Shown in pieces: positions 33,520 through 44,082 of a stretch of 64,000 bases of DNA. The translations under genes and the position numbers were made by a program. This DNA comes from Undaria pinnatifida (lineage: Eukaryota; Sar; Phaeophyceae; Laminariales; Alariaceae). Where the stretch lies: contig JABAKD010000019.1 of assembly GCA_012845835.1 (NCBI GenBank), positions 6,388,994-6,452,993 of the forward strand. Reading direction: 5' to 3'. Below the pieces are notes generated by a model. That model was not told the origin of the DNA, searched no databases, and saw only the letters and a list, made by a program, of their open reading frames with translations. Position 1 is the first letter of the stretch. Every line of letters starts with the position of its first letter.

Positions 33520-33782
33520 GCTCCAGGTATACCTTTTTTTGGCTATTTTGTTTTATGAATCACGGGGAGCTCCTTAACCCAAGATCGTCGGAAATTAACC
33601 TTCTTTTTTTTCGTGTGTGTTCGTGTGCCTCGTTGCATACCTAGACCATGGGATTTTTTCGACCGGTCTTGGATCAGTTTATATTTTTCTCCGCATCCGC
33701 TTTTGGGGAGGGGTATGTACTAAGCTCCTAGAGTAACAAGCCCCCGAAAAAAACGTGGTGCAGCTCTATTGTTGCACCCGTC
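33520..33782 (+). mobile_element. MITE family D, copy near copia
   Basis: Order of blocks: GGTATACCTTTTTTTTGGCT, GAGCTCCTTAACCCAAGATC, CATACCTAGACCATGGGATT, TTTTTTCGACCGG, and a decayed right end CTCTATTGTTGCACCCGTC. Confidence 0.7.
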
Positions 33783-33789
33783 CACCTTT

Positions 33790-35090
33790 CCGTACCGAGG
33801 GAAAACTATGCACTTTTCCGTACCGTGGGTCTAGCACCAGTGCAGGTATAAACCCAGTAGTGCCGGTATCCGGCAGACAGCCGGTGGTGTTAGTTGGCAC
33901 ATACGGGCACTCCAGGGAGACCGCCACGACGGTAGCACACAAGGTAGCCTCGCAGCTGCGCGCCGCCTCCTGAGTGGGACCATTACTCAATCGGCAAAAC
34001 GGGTAGATTTGGCCGGGAGGCGGCACCAAGCGAGGGGACGAGGGCATTATGCGGGGAGGCCGGCGCGGCACGAGGCGCGAAAGAAAAGCGTTGCACTTTT
34101 TTTTTCGCCTGGTGCGTTTCGGTAGGGGGGGTACGCTCAGTTCCATGGCCGCTTGTAGTAGGCACTCGGGCGAGTAACTCTGTATACCTCCGTCAAAGCT
34201 GGGCTTGAAGAAAACGTTTTTGTTTGTTATCGCAGCGTAACTTGTTACCTCGAAAACCGCAAGAGGACAAAAAGGTACTCCCCTGCAAAAAAATGTTGGA
34301 GCGTGCGGAGGGCGGAACGCCTCGTGAGCAGACAAATATATTGCACGATACGGCACAAATTACGCGCTCGATCTGTTACATTGATTGGATAACAACAAAA
34401 AATCGACGGCCCTTGCTACTGAGTACCAACTTTGTAACGTATGTCGACCCAATTCTCTTCGCCACGTGCTACTCGGTGTGGATGCTGAGGAAACTGACCT
34501 TCTCACCCGGCGGAGCTGGTTAAAGGACTCTCCATATGCCGGAGCCGAGGGGGGGAGGTCGGGCGGGGGAGGGTGAGCGTTAGCTCGCGGTTTGGCGACC
34601 TCCTTGAGTCGGTCGCGTCCCTAGGCCGGAGCCTTCCCGCTATGTACATGACGACCGGCAGTCATAGCACATACGAGCCCATGCTGTCTGCCGTGGGTAG
34701 AGAGAGACATGCGTTACGCAAAAAAACAAATGTGTCGGGTTTTCTCGAATTCCTTTGTGTGCTGATAGTATGACAGGAACACAAGCGCCACACATTTTTC
34801 CAGATACGCAAAATTGGAATGAAACTTACTGATGTTATAGGTAATCTGTTACGCTGAGACCTTCTCTACAACCGACCGGTGAGAAGGTTGTCGCCGTGCC
34901 CGTCGCCGTCAATACCGCGAGGAGGGACAGGTTGTTTGCCGCGCCGTGTGCGTGCCGCGATAAACACAGCAATCAACTTTCTTTTCTTTTTTTTCATGTG
35001 GCTTTCCTCACTTCGAAAGAGCAATCTGCCCTCGCCCAAACCCCTTCGCTAAACAAACACTCTCTGTAAAACGTGCTTGCTACAATAAAG
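33790..35090. other. Intergenic stretch without recognised gene
   Basis: Open frames at 33766-34356 (minus) and 34385-34773 (plus) have no recognisable domain. GGTACGG and CCGTACC motifs recur at 33790-33830. No gene supported. Confidence 0.4.
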
Positions 35091-35094
35091 GCGC

Positions 35095-35368
35095 ACACCA
35101 CTTTTTTTTTTCCTGAGGTTTCCTCGATGTGGGAGCTTAAGACCCCTCTCAAAAAACTGACCTGGAGAATAAAAGCAAAACTGCTACAAGCACCGGATAA
35201 AAACTCCAATAGCGCCTAGCCTAGGTATAGGACGATAATCATGCAACAAAAAAAATGCCTATTATTTTTTTATTTTCCGACGATAGTATTAGTAGGTTAA
35301 GGAGCCCCGCCATTCAGAAACCATGTTTGCCAAAAAAACGGTATACATCTATCGTGGCACACGCGTCG
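35095..35368 (-). mobile_element. MITE family D
   Basis: On the minus strand: GACGCGTGTGCCACGATAGA at the 5' end, GGTATACCGTTTTTTTGG, GGGGCTCCTTAACC, TCCCACATCGAGGAAACCTC near the 3' end. The 3' terminal repeat is eroded. Confidence 0.7.
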
Positions 35369-35404
35369 AAACTCCTCTGCGAAAAACAACAAAGCAGCGG
35401 TCTC

Positions 35405-36181
35405 GATTGATTCTGCGACACGATACGCCCCCCCTCAAAACCAGCGATTTCTTCTTTAACGAGCGTTTCATCGCCGCGGCCGAAACTACGGTTGGGCCCA
35501 TGGTAAGGGGGGTGTCCCTTTTTGGTCCGTTTTTCGCATTGGCTCGGAGTCACTCGCGCGAGTACCCCCTCCGTCCCTCTGCGGTCTTACGTTTTCTTGG
35601 TGTGAGATAACTTTGTCGAAATCAGTCCGCAGATGGAATGGTTATCTGTCGCCGCCCCCAAAACAACCGCCTAACGCACTCTTGTCCGCGAGGTACTGAG
35701 TCACTCGCGCGAGTGGCTCAAGCCCGACAGGGAACAATCGGGGGGGGTTACCCCCAACCATAGCCTTGGTCATACCCTCATTCTCGCCACACCGCGTTTT
35801 TTCAGCGCGCTCGCACGACATGACGCGGTACCTCACGCGGACAAAATGCCGCAAAGGAAGAGGGGGTTTACTCGCGATAGAGTGACCCCGAGACACCGTG
35901 AAAAAAATAATAATAAAAAAAGGCCCCAAAGGGGGACCCTTATTATGGTACCGTATCCTGGGTCGTGCTCGACACGAAGAGGGACGCTCAGAGAAAAGTT
36001 TGGCACCCCGTACTTTTTTGTTTGCCAAGGACTATCGAACGATGACGTCGGGGTGGCAGAAAGGGGCACCGTATTTGCAGGCGACACGGCCGGTATCGTA
36101 TCGTAGGAGCTGGTTTTTTATTAAACCGGCGATTTTCCGTGAAAAGAAAGTTAGGGCGGGGGCTACCGTGTACAACGACTC
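35405..36181 (+). mobile_element. MITE family A, interrupted by another element
   Basis: The left part (35405-35486) has GATTGATTCTGCGA, CCAGCGATTTCTTC and TTTAACGAGCGTTTCATCG. The right part (35956-36181) has TGCTCGACACGAAGAGG, GAACGATGACGTCGGGGTGG, CCGGCGATTTTCC, GGGCGGGGGCTACCGTG and a GACTC end. The 469 bp between are a separate insertion. Confidence 0.72.
35487..35955. mobile_element. TACGGT-ended MITE nested in family A
   Basis: Inserted in the middle of a family A element. The left end reads TACGGTTGGGCCCATGGTAA and the right end CCCTTATTATGGTACCGTA, imperfect inverted repeats sharing TACGGT and an ATGGTAAGGG/CCCTTATTAT block. Two copies of AGTCACTCGCGCGAGT lie inside (35547, 35699). 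There is no transposase. Confidence 0.6.
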
Positions 36182-36301
36182 GGTCCCGATGAACGACTAT
36201 CACTGATAACACTTTTCGTTGTTGATGTTCATTCACCCTTGATGGCAACATTCATAGCAGTCAAAGGTACATTCAAAGGATGATACAAGTATCGGTGAAA
36301 A

Positions 36302-36405
36302 CTCGCGGCCGGTGTATCTATCACAAAGCTTTCAAGGATGAGTATAGACCCAGCTCGCGGCCGGTGTATCTATCACACAGCTTTCAAGGATGAGTATAGA
36401 CCCAA
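36302..36405 (+). repeat. Two tandem copies of a 52 bp unit
   Basis: CTCGCGGCCGGTGTATCTAT...GATGAGTATAGACCCA is repeated immediately with a single visible base change, so this is a recent duplication. Confidence 0.85.
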
Positions 36406-36609
36406 ACCATCATCGAACTCCGCACAGCTGACTTATTTAGCAAAAAAAAATGTAAAACGTCATGGCCCAGGGAGATGTACACACGAACGAATTGTAAAAC
36501 ACAAAAGGCACATGCTACGGTTACCAGGTTCACGATTTTATTTTTCCGGAGCGCTCCTCCTCCCTCCACTTGAAAAGCTCTGTATACCTCACCCTAAGCC
36601 TGATTTTAC

Positions 36610-36912
36610 GACGCACGTTCTACGTGCTACGACAGAGATATACCATTTTTTGTCTCAAATGGTTTCGGAATGACGTAGGGGGGCTCCTTAGCCCGAAATC
36701 GTCCGAAAAATAGACCATTTTGATTTTTTGTTGCATGATTCTCTTTGTGTACCCTAGGCCATACAGGGTTTTTTCAATCCGGTTACTATAGTAGCAGTTT
36801 TGTTTTTCTCCAAAATCAGTTTTTTTTTTTATTGGCAGAGGTCTTAAGCCTCCAAAATTGGGAAAACTCGAAGGAAAAAAAAATGGTGCAACCTCTATCG
36901 TAAGCGCGCGTC
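36610..36912 (+). mobile_element. MITE family D, near full length
   Basis: The left end GACGCACGTTCTACGTGCTA and right end CTCTATCGTAAGCGCGCGTC are inverted repeats. Inside are GGGGGGCTCCTTAGCC, TGTGTACCCTAGGCCATACA, TTTTTTCAATCCGG, TCTCCAAAATCAG and GGTCTTAAGCCTCC in order. Flanks TTAC/TTAA suggest a 4 bp duplication with one change. Confidence 0.75.
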
Positions 36913-36995
36913 TTAACCTTGGACGGAAAAGAAAAAAAACGAAAAACGGGCGGCCCGCTGAATGAAACCCTTTATTAATGCCCTAGGTGCACTAA

Positions 36996-37420
36996 GATTA
37001 GCACGCCGCGTTCTGCGATCGATAGAAGTGCACCGCTTTTTTTGTCGGAGATTCCTTAATTTGGGGGAGCTTAAGGACCTCTCCCAAAACCTGATTGGGC
37101 AGAAAAAGATGAAAAAAAAAAACCGCTACCCCTGCCGAATGAAAAAATCCCATGGCCGAGGTACACGACGAGAATCAAGCAACAAAAAAGGATGGCCCAT
37201 TATTTATTTATTTTTCCCGACGATTTTGGGTTAAGGAGCCCTGTTTTTCTCAAAAACAAGAACCGAAATTAAGTGCTACCTCTAACGTAGCACGCGTCTT
37301 GAGGAGCCGAAACAAGAACCGAAATTAAGTGCTACCTCTACCGTAGCACGCGTCTTAAGGAGCCAAAACAAGAACCACAATTAAGTGCTACCTCTAACGT
37401 AGCACGCGTCTTGAGAAGCC
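36996..37420 (-). mobile_element. MITE family D with a 56 bp tandem extension
   Basis: On the minus strand this is a normal family D body. The end bearing GACGCGTGCTACG has been amplified: AAGTGCTACCTCTAACGTAG...ACGCGTCTT recurs three times at 56 bp spacing (about 37264-37420). Confidence 0.7.
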
Positions 37421-37519
37421 AAAACAAGAACCAAAACCAGTTTACGCCGATTTTGGGTATAAGAAGCCCCGTCATTTCGGAAAACGTTTTTGGTCGCGAG
37501 AAGGAGAAGGGGAAATTAC

Positions 37520-37790
37520 TGATGTTATAAAAATAAAAATGCACTCCATCCAGCTGCTGCTGTGAGATCGAATGTTTTTTCGTCGAAAAACTCATATTTG
37601 CAAGCAAGTGTGTGATACTCCGATCGCGCGCGTATGACTGGGTGTGTGTGTCCTCATTAAGGATATAGGTCGGCGACTGCCCTTAGAACTACAGTGTAGC
37701 TTGCACCAGAGGGTGAACACAGGGTGATGTTAACCAATCTGTGTGCGCGGAAACTATAAAACCCGTTTTCGAGGCGGACAAAATCTGACA
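37520..37790 (+). repeat. Dispersed repeat family C, copy 2 (long)
   Basis: The core motifs are followed by GGTCGGCGACTGCCCTTAG, ACTACAGTGTAGCTTGCAC, GAGGGTGAACACAGGGTGAT, TGTGCGCGGAAACTATAAAA and CCCGTTTTCGAGGCGGACAA. The same extended order occurs at 44083-44330, which defines a longer unit. Confidence 0.72.
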
Positions 37791-37954
37791 GCTGTGTATA
37801 TACCACACCTCTGTCGAAGTATTCCGCTGTCCAGTTGACGTCGAAGCTGGGCCCTCGGGACGGGACGCGTCGGAGAAAGCGGTACAGGCAGGCCCCGGGT
37901 CTATTGCAGTCGGGCCGCTCTGATCGGAGGGGGTATTGTCATTCTTCGGAGTGT

Positions 37955-38215
37955 CATGCATGGCCGAGATGTCGCTTAGGATCATAGACTATCGCGTCCC
38001 CACAAAACCGGAACGGAGCGCGTGGGGGTTTTTTACGCCAACCAGCCAGGTATCGCTTCCTCCCACGGAACGCGAAGCGCCGTGAGATGTTCGGCAGGCC
38101 GCCGCATGAACGGTGAGCTGTGCCCTGCTTAGAACCGCTCGTGAGGCGAACATTGGCATGTTGTGCGCACTTTCTTGCGTACAGATGACAGCCTCGTGTG
38201 AATTAGGGGGAATGC
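37955..38215 (-). repeat. Dispersed repeat family B, copy 4
   Basis: Reverse complement of the 27590-27842 type: CGCAAGAAAGTGCGCACAA, CTCACGAGCGGTTCTAAGCA, CACAGCTCACCGTTCATGCG, CTCACGGCGCTTCGCGTTCC, then the GCTCCGTTCCGG tail. Confidence 0.6.
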
Positions 38216-38454
38216 CCCAGGCGACGCGGGCCCGCGCGGCGGCGCGGACCCGCGCAGCCGGGGACGACTGCGGGACGGACGGGAACACAACGGGCTGGGT
38301 ATGGGGACTCCCGCTTGACGCCGTTTCCCTTGACGATCCACGGCAACGTCTTGACGTCGGGGGAAAAGGTGCAGCCGCAGGTGGCGGGTCGACCCGCGCG
38401 CCTGAGCGTTGACGTGCTTGGCGTTATCAATCACTCCGGGCCTAGCAAAGACAT

Positions 38455-38660
38455 CAGGAGACCCGTCAAGTGGGGTCGGGAAAACGAGAAGCCGTCAAGG
38501 GTGTCAAAGCGATCGGTCCACACTAAAACTTAGTATGGTTTGGCGTCGGTCGAGGTAGATTACTGGAAAGTTGCCGTCGGTCAACGGGTGAAAAGTTCCC
38601 GTCTCCTGGCATATTTGCCTGTGGGAGAGCACCCACGACCGAACCGGGACTTTTCAACGT
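38455..38660 (+). repeat. Dispersed repeat family H, copy 2
   Basis: Matches 21345-21560 through GCCGTCAAGGGTGTCAAAG, GGTCCACACTAAAAC, GCGTCGGTCGAGGTAGAT and CCCGTCTCCTGGCATATTTG. Confidence 0.6.
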
Positions 38661-38735
38661 CGAATTTGCTACACTGCGGGCGACTATGTCTGTAAAGGCA
38701 AGCACCATACTGCTGTAAAGATATGCACCATATGC

Positions 38736-38989
38736 GACTGATTATACGATAGCCCCCGCGCCAAAACCAGCAATTTTCTCTCAAGGAGCGTTTCCTGGCT
38801 GCTCAACACGAGGAAGGGTGCAATGAAAAAACTCTATGTTCATGTGTTTTCTTGTTGGCAAAGTACTGTCGAACAACGACGTCGGGGGGGGGCAAGGGGA
38901 ACCGTATGCCAGGAGATACGGCCGGGAGTTGGTTTCGAAACCGGCGATTTCGTTCAAGAAAAGTCGGGGGGGCTGCCGTAGTAAGACTC
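38736..38989 (+). mobile_element. MITE family A with 4 bp target duplication
   Basis: The left end GACTGATTATACGATAGCCC and right end GGGGCTGCCGTAGTAAGACTC form the inverted termini. The interior has the full family order. It is flanked directly by ATGC on the left (38732-38735) and ATGC on the right (38990-38993), a perfect 4 bp duplication. Confidence 0.85.
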
Positions 38990-39054
38990 ATGCGTACTAT
39001 TACCAGTATTAACCGGTGCTTACATTACGGAAAGAGTAGTACACGGCCGCTGTC

Positions 39055-39185
39055 ATTAGTAAGAAACAGGACAATAAGAAAGGCAGACCGGCATTTAAAG
39101 GGATACAGTACATCCGGGACCTGTTATACTGAAGTTATAATGTAGGACGCACCCTCTTCTAACCAAGAAACCCAGCCTCGGTCAA
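39055..39185 (+). repeat. Dispersed repeat family G, copy 3
   Basis: AAGAAACAGGACAATAAGAA, GGCATTTAAAGGGATACAGT, ACTGAAGTTATAATGTAGGA, CGCACCCTCTTC, in the same order as 20990-21125. Confidence 0.6.
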
Positions 39186-39639
39186 CATTTCTGCTCCTTA
39201 TTAGGTGTCCTGTGCTGTTATGTATCCCAGCAGCCGGGGCTGCTATTAACCCATTGCCAACCTCCTGACTTTTTTCTACTCTAAATTGAAGTGATTCAGT
39301 TCCCATGTCGGAACTATTGCGGTACTAAAAGGGTCAAGACGTGTGGCCGACACCACTGGTTTTCGCGAGGCGAGTTATGATGGCAGAGGTATAGCACTAC
39401 TTTTTTGGATATACGAGTACTTGTATCCATTTGGCTTTCTGATGTGGGGAAAGGAAATTGGGAAACGGTTCCCTGGCAGGGGGGCATAAGAGAGATAACA
39501 CTGCTTTACGGAAGAAGTGTTCGATTTTTATCGGAACGACCTCTACTGGCTGTAAGCCATGTTGGCGATCAAGGCAAAAATAATCAAAATATATGATTAA
39601 TTAATGGGGCACCCATCCTCGACGCAACTAAGTGTCGGA

Positions 39640-39840
39640 GGGTCGCTCAGTTCGTGTTTCGAATTAAAAGTTACTTTTTGTTTTTGCGTGTACCCTAGGT
39701 CACGTGGGCTTGTTCACATCGGGTCTCGCTTTCAGTTTCACTCTATAAAAAAAGGCTTTCGGGTAAGATTGTAGAGCTCTCCGCAAATCAAGAACGTTGT
39801 ACCAGGAAAAAATGGCGCGCCTCTATACCGCAGCAGGCGC
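39640..39840 (+). mobile_element. MITE family D, partial copy
   Basis: GTGTACCCTAGGTCACGTGG, TTCACATCGGGTCTCGC and an eroded right end GCGCCTCTATACCGCAGCAG. The left half is missing. Confidence 0.5.
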
Positions 39841-39889
39841 AGCAGGTGTCTCGTCACGTTTACAATAATAGTACAGGACATCCAACAAG

Positions 39890-40207
39890 GACTGATTCTA
39901 CGATAGCCCCCCACCCCAAAAAAAAAAAAACAACAACAACAACAGCAACAACAACAACAACAACAACAACAACAAAAACAACAGCGTTTTTCTTTAACGA
40001 ACGCGTTTCATCGCGCTGCTCGACACGAGGAAGGATGCTATGAAAAAATGCCTTCATGGATTCTCTTGTTCGCAAAAGGAGCATCGAACGATGACGTCGG
40101 GGTGGCAAGGGGCATAGTGTTGCAGGAGTCACGGCCGGGAGCTGGTTTCAAAGCCAGCGATTTCGTGAAAGAAGAAAAGTTGGGCGGGCTACCGTAGAAC
40201 ACGACTC
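39890..40207 (+). mobile_element. MITE family A with 4 bp target duplication and CAA expansion
   Basis: Left end GACTGATTCTACGATAGCCC, right end GGGCTACCGTAGAACACGACTC in two adjacent blocks. Flanks are CAAG on both sides (39886-39889 and 40208-40211). A (CAA)n run at 39929-39983 has grown inside the left A-rich segment, making this copy longer than the others. Confidence 0.85.
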
Positions 40208-40564
40208 CAAGAAACATAAAATATTATCCCATCAGGCTTGGTTGTTTACTCAAGAGAGGGTGCGCTCTGCACAAATCTCGGTATATCGGCTCCCCGGATT
40301 TCTTACTTACTTTTCCCGTAATATACCAACCAGCCTGTAGGCACTATTCTTGTTTCTCCGTGTTTTAATTTGATATCCTGTGCTTGCTGTGTTCTACACT
40401 TTTTTTTCCGTCTGAAATTCGAAAGAACGGTGTTAATTTAAGGTAAGCCCTTCAGAGGGGAAAAAAAGTGACGAAAAATATTGACGATTCCAGAATCCGT
40501 TACACGAAGCAGCGCCCGGGACGCCGGGTAGACGGGGTATGTGTTCACTCTATTGTGATCGCTT

Positions 40565-40622
40565 GTGTGTTCACTAGTGTGTTCACTAGTGTGTTCAGTA
40601 GTGTGTTCAGTAGTGTGTTGAC
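40565..40622 (+). repeat. 14 bp minisatellite
   Basis: About four copies of GTGTGTTCACTAGT/GTGTGTTCAGTAGT. Confidence 0.8.
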
Positions 40623-41299
40623 TATCAATGGTGTGCTCAAGGCGCAACGGTAGGAACTTTACGACGCACGCGCCGCACTCTCATACATACATACGTCAAA
40701 GAAATCAACTGCTGAGAGCGACTACAGTTCAGCGTGGATAATAAGCGCAATTCGATCGATGTGAAGTCTACGGAGGGAGAAAGGGCTGGATATCTTCCCG
40801 CGATAAAAGAAAAAGAACGCACTGCACATACCGTATATAGTGAGGAGGGGGAAGAATACCATGCTTAGGGACCCCGGATCTTAGTTACGTCTAGGGAGGG
40901 AGAAGGAGAAGTAAAACAGGAGCGAAGATAACAGAAGGGATGAGCACAAAAAATGAAAACAAGAAAGCGCTCTGCATGCAAGCTCTTTCTTGCTTGACGG
41001 TTGACAATAATATACATAAAATATCTTGTTCTTGGTGGATATTAATGAAGCCCTCGAAAGGGTGGAAGCCAACCACACTTCCCGTAAACATCCTGTCTGG
41101 CTTTTTCCTGGCTTCTGCTCGTTTCCTTGGCAAATATCCCGTTGTTGCTTCCTTCTGTGTGTGGGCAGCTTGTGTACTGGATATCAGTTCCCGATTTTTT
41201 CTGATTTTTCTTGTGACTATATCGTCCTGGATTTATTTGTCTTCCTGCTCGTTTTCGTAGTAGTAGTAGGTATATCCTGTACAGTATAATACAGTGCAC

Positions 41300-41680
41300 G
41301 TATGACATGCACAGTACAGGACACCTTATAAACAAAGGAACTGTGTACTAAGAAATTCAGGCTGTTACTTTATAAGCAATACAACAATAATAAATCATAG
41401 ATCCGCCGTACTGATGATGTTAGTTAGTGTAAAGCGCACCCTCTCCCAGATAAGAAATCCCGCCTGTCTGTGTGTGTATGGGTGTTTTTTTTTTCTGATC
41501 CTTATTAGGTATCAATGTGCTGTACCCTGGTGTGTATTATGTTGTGTGGTACCGTTGCCGACCACGTTATTTACAGAAATAAAACAAAATAGAGGGAGCC
41601 GTTAAGCTGAAGTTATACTGAAGTTAGTGTAGAACGCACGCTCTCCCAGATAAGAAACCCGGCCTGGGGGTGAATATTTT
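41300..41680 (+). repeat. Dispersed repeat family G, two adjacent copies
   Basis: GTTAGTGTAAAGCGCACCCT...CCCAGATAAGAAATCCCGCC at 41422-41463 and CTGAAGTTAGTGTAGAACGC...CCCAGATAAGAAACCCGGCC at 41622-41665. The segment TTATTAGGTATCAATGTGCT after the first copy resembles 39208-39225. Confidence 0.6.
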
Positions 41681-41763
41681 ACGTTTCTAAGTAAAGGTTT
41701 CCCCCCTGCACATAGCTCTGTAAGTTAGTATGTGTCGTGTGTCTCGATTTTCCTTTTCTGTCG

Positions 41764-41769
41764 AAAAAA
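41764..41769 (-). terminator. Pol III terminator of tRNA-His
   Basis: A T6 run on the minus strand lies 12 nt beyond the tRNA 3' end, as expected for RNA polymerase III. Confidence 0.75.
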
Positions 41770-41781
41770 GAATCGCTTGCA

Positions 41782-41853
41782 TGTCCAATCCGAGAATCGA
41801 ACTCGGGTTTCCACAGCCACAATGTGGTGTACTGACCACTATACTAATTAGAC
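41782..41853 (-). tRNA. tRNA-His (GTG)
   Basis: A complete cloverleaf is seen. The acceptor stem pairs GTCTAAT with ATTGGAC. The D arm pairs GTAT with GTAC. The anticodon stem CCACA/TGTGG encloses the loop TTGTGGC (anticodon GTG), and the T arm is CCGAG-TTCGATT-CTCGG. No intron is present. The A box lies in TTAGTATAGTGG and the B box in GAGTTCGATTC. CCA is not encoded, as expected for a nuclear gene. The anticodon gives histidine; the extra 5' G typical of tRNA-His is added after transcription in eukaryotes. It is isolated and followed by a T6 terminator. Confidence 0.92.
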
Positions 41854-42664
41854 GGCGCTGAGCTCTGATCCAATCATTCACTACTGACCACTTAAGTCTT
41901 GTACTGCTAATATTTAGTTAGACCGTGTACTGACTACTATTAATATATATTGCATCTGGCCTAGTCTCATTTTGCTGTATTTGCACATCAACCTATGTGT
42001 TATCACGGTTGTCTCTGTCTTGTACAATGTGTGCAACTTGTTGTGGCGCTACAGAGCTCGTCTCTTCACGAGGCAGCGGCACAGGCACTGGTGTGTATGC
42101 TGGATTTAGACCAGTGGAAGCTATCAGTTTGATGTAAAAAACAAATACTCTACATACATACTGTACAACTGTAGTCTAATACTGTTGAACAAATCAGACC
42201 GCATTGACCACTACTAGACTACATACAGCAGTGTAGTAACACTGCTGTTGTCTTAAAAACCAGTGTGTGCTGTCTTCACATTAAATCACCGTTGTTTCTG
42301 TATTCCCAACGACATCATCATCATGATTCAGTACACCCAGTGCTCGTGCTGAATTATACTAGATTATAGAGAGAGATACCAGGTAGTCTATACAAATAAT
42401 AAATGATGTGTCCACAGTCGCAGACTGCTGCATGAGACAATCTTGAGAGTAAAAAAAACAAAAAAATGTTGTAGTTCATCAAGGCAATAAAGCAAGTGAA
42501 ATGCTAGCGCACCGGGCACGAGAGCACAACAAAACAACAAGCCAGACCATGAAAAAAGATTAAAAAAAAGGTCAAGGTCAGTCTACTAATAATTTTTATA
42601 TATACTAGTATTTAGTATTTGCTGCATTTTAGACGAATGAATGCTGTTCTTCTGGACAAACAAG

Positions 42665-42764
42665 TTTTTTTTTTTTTTCTCCGGCGGATGGGGAAAAATA
42701 AAGCTTTAGCTCACCACACTTCCACGTATTTTCATACGCGTCGTGTGACGATTTAACTTAGTTG
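42665..42764 (-). ncRNA. snRNA-like retroposed element, family F, copy 3
   Basis: On the minus strand: CAACTAAGTTAAATCGTCAC, the GNRA-capped stem ACGCGTATGAAAATACGTGG, GTGTGGTGAGCTAAAGCTTT, ATTTTTCCCC, CATCCGCCGGAG and an A run of about 14. Copies 1 and 3 share the same 5' boundary (CAACT...), so this may be the full-length form. It resembles an Sm-site RNA with a 3' hairpin. Expression is unknown. Confidence 0.45.
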
Positions 42765-42779
42765 CTTTCGCAGCCCAAC

Positions 42780-43180
42780 GCTAGCTGGCGCACCCTTCGA
42801 AAAAACAAGCCTTTCTGATTTTGCATCACATTCTTCAGAACTACAACAACAAGCCTTTTTGATATTTTTCAATTATTATTTTTCTCATTTTTATGGTCTG
42901 TCTGGCTTGTGTTTTTTTTTGGTGTTCTCGTGCTACCCGGTACACGCTAGAAGCATTTCACTTGTTGGTTTACCTTGATTGATTTATTGCGGTTGTGTTT
43001 TGGTTTTCTCCTCTCTCACGGTCTGACCACACATATATATATATGGTCTGACACACCACATATAATTCGTATCTCTCTCGACGATGAAGAGTCTGCACGC
43101 GGACGTGGATGGGTGTACGGATGATGTCGTCGAGTAGAAAGAACGGTTTGATGTGAAGACACCACACACTCTATACCACT
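42780..43180. other. Intergenic stretch without recognised gene
   Basis: AT-rich; a TATATATATATGG run at 43030-43045 lies between two GGTCTGACnACA repeats. Nothing else noted. Confidence 0.4.
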
Positions 43181-43182
43181 AC

Positions 43183-43266
43183 ACTACTACTACTACTGCT
43201 ACTGCTACTACTACTACTACTACTACTTTCTACTACTACTACTACTACTACTACTACACCACTACC
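43183..43266 (+). repeat. ACT/CTA microsatellite
   Basis: Nearly uninterrupted (CTA)n with GCT and TTT interruptions. Confidence 0.9.
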
Positions 43267-43772
43267 ATAAGTTTCACATCCGATTAATTGAACGCAATTC
43301 GATCGACAAGGGAAAAGAAAGGATTAAATGACGTCTCCTTGCGATAAGAATGAAGGCTCATACCGTGGGGGAGAGCCCCTGCTTTTAGCGACCCGGGATG
43401 TGAGTTACGACTATAAATATATCATTAATATAATAATAGAGAGGGACGGAGCTTTCAGGAGAAAGAAAGAGTGCAAAGATAATAGAAGAGGGATGAGTGC
43501 TCAAAAAAGAAGAAAGAAAAGAGAAGAAGAGCACGATTTATTGAGCGCTTCCGCGTCGATAACTCATACTACCTGGTAAACACTACTCCTATTACTACTT
43601 TTAATACTACTGCTACTATTACTACTAAATTATCCCCAAAAAGCCAAAGAAAATCTATAATATATAGAGGGAAACCCATAAAAGGAGGGGACATTCCGAT
43701 CGGCACACAGAGGAGTGTATTGTTATATTTCGTCAATAATGCGCGCTGTTGTGTCGTGGGTGTAAATGATAG

Positions 43773-44080
43773 CCGGTCGCCCCGGTGGCGTATCAGGTTA
43801 TCCTCGAGCCTGGTATATAGGTCAGTTTCGTGAGTTCGAGCCCCGCCGAGTGCATACTCGAGTATAAATTTGTGGGGACTTTTTCTTGCGCACAAATTGA
43901 CTTGCGGAAAACGCGAGAGCGTGAGTTAGCAACACTCGATGAAAAATCGACGAGCAGTGGGATTACTGAACCCTATGCGCGATAAACAAATGAAGGCAAG
44001 AACCGGGGGCAAGAAGGGACGACACCTGTGACCACGGCTTGTCCAGAAGCTGGAAAGTAAAAGTGTTGTGAGAGAAACAT
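43773..44080 (+). mobile_element. Candidate tRNA-derived SINE
   Basis: The head at 43773-43850 reads GCCGGTCGCCCCGGTGGCGTATCAGG in two adjacent parts, with an A-box-like TGGCGTATCAGG, and GTGAGTTCGAGCCCCGCC as a good B box (GTTCGAGCC). The spacing between boxes suits an internal RNA polymerase III promoter, but the cloverleaf is poor. About 230 bp of unrelated sequence follows, reaching family C copy 3. No other copy lies in this window, so the boundaries are guesses. Confidence 0.5.
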
Positions 44081-44082
44081 TT

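Noticed and set aside
31032-33558. Plus-strand open frames across the copia element
   Set aside because: Antisense shadows of the pol coding sequence on the minus strand.
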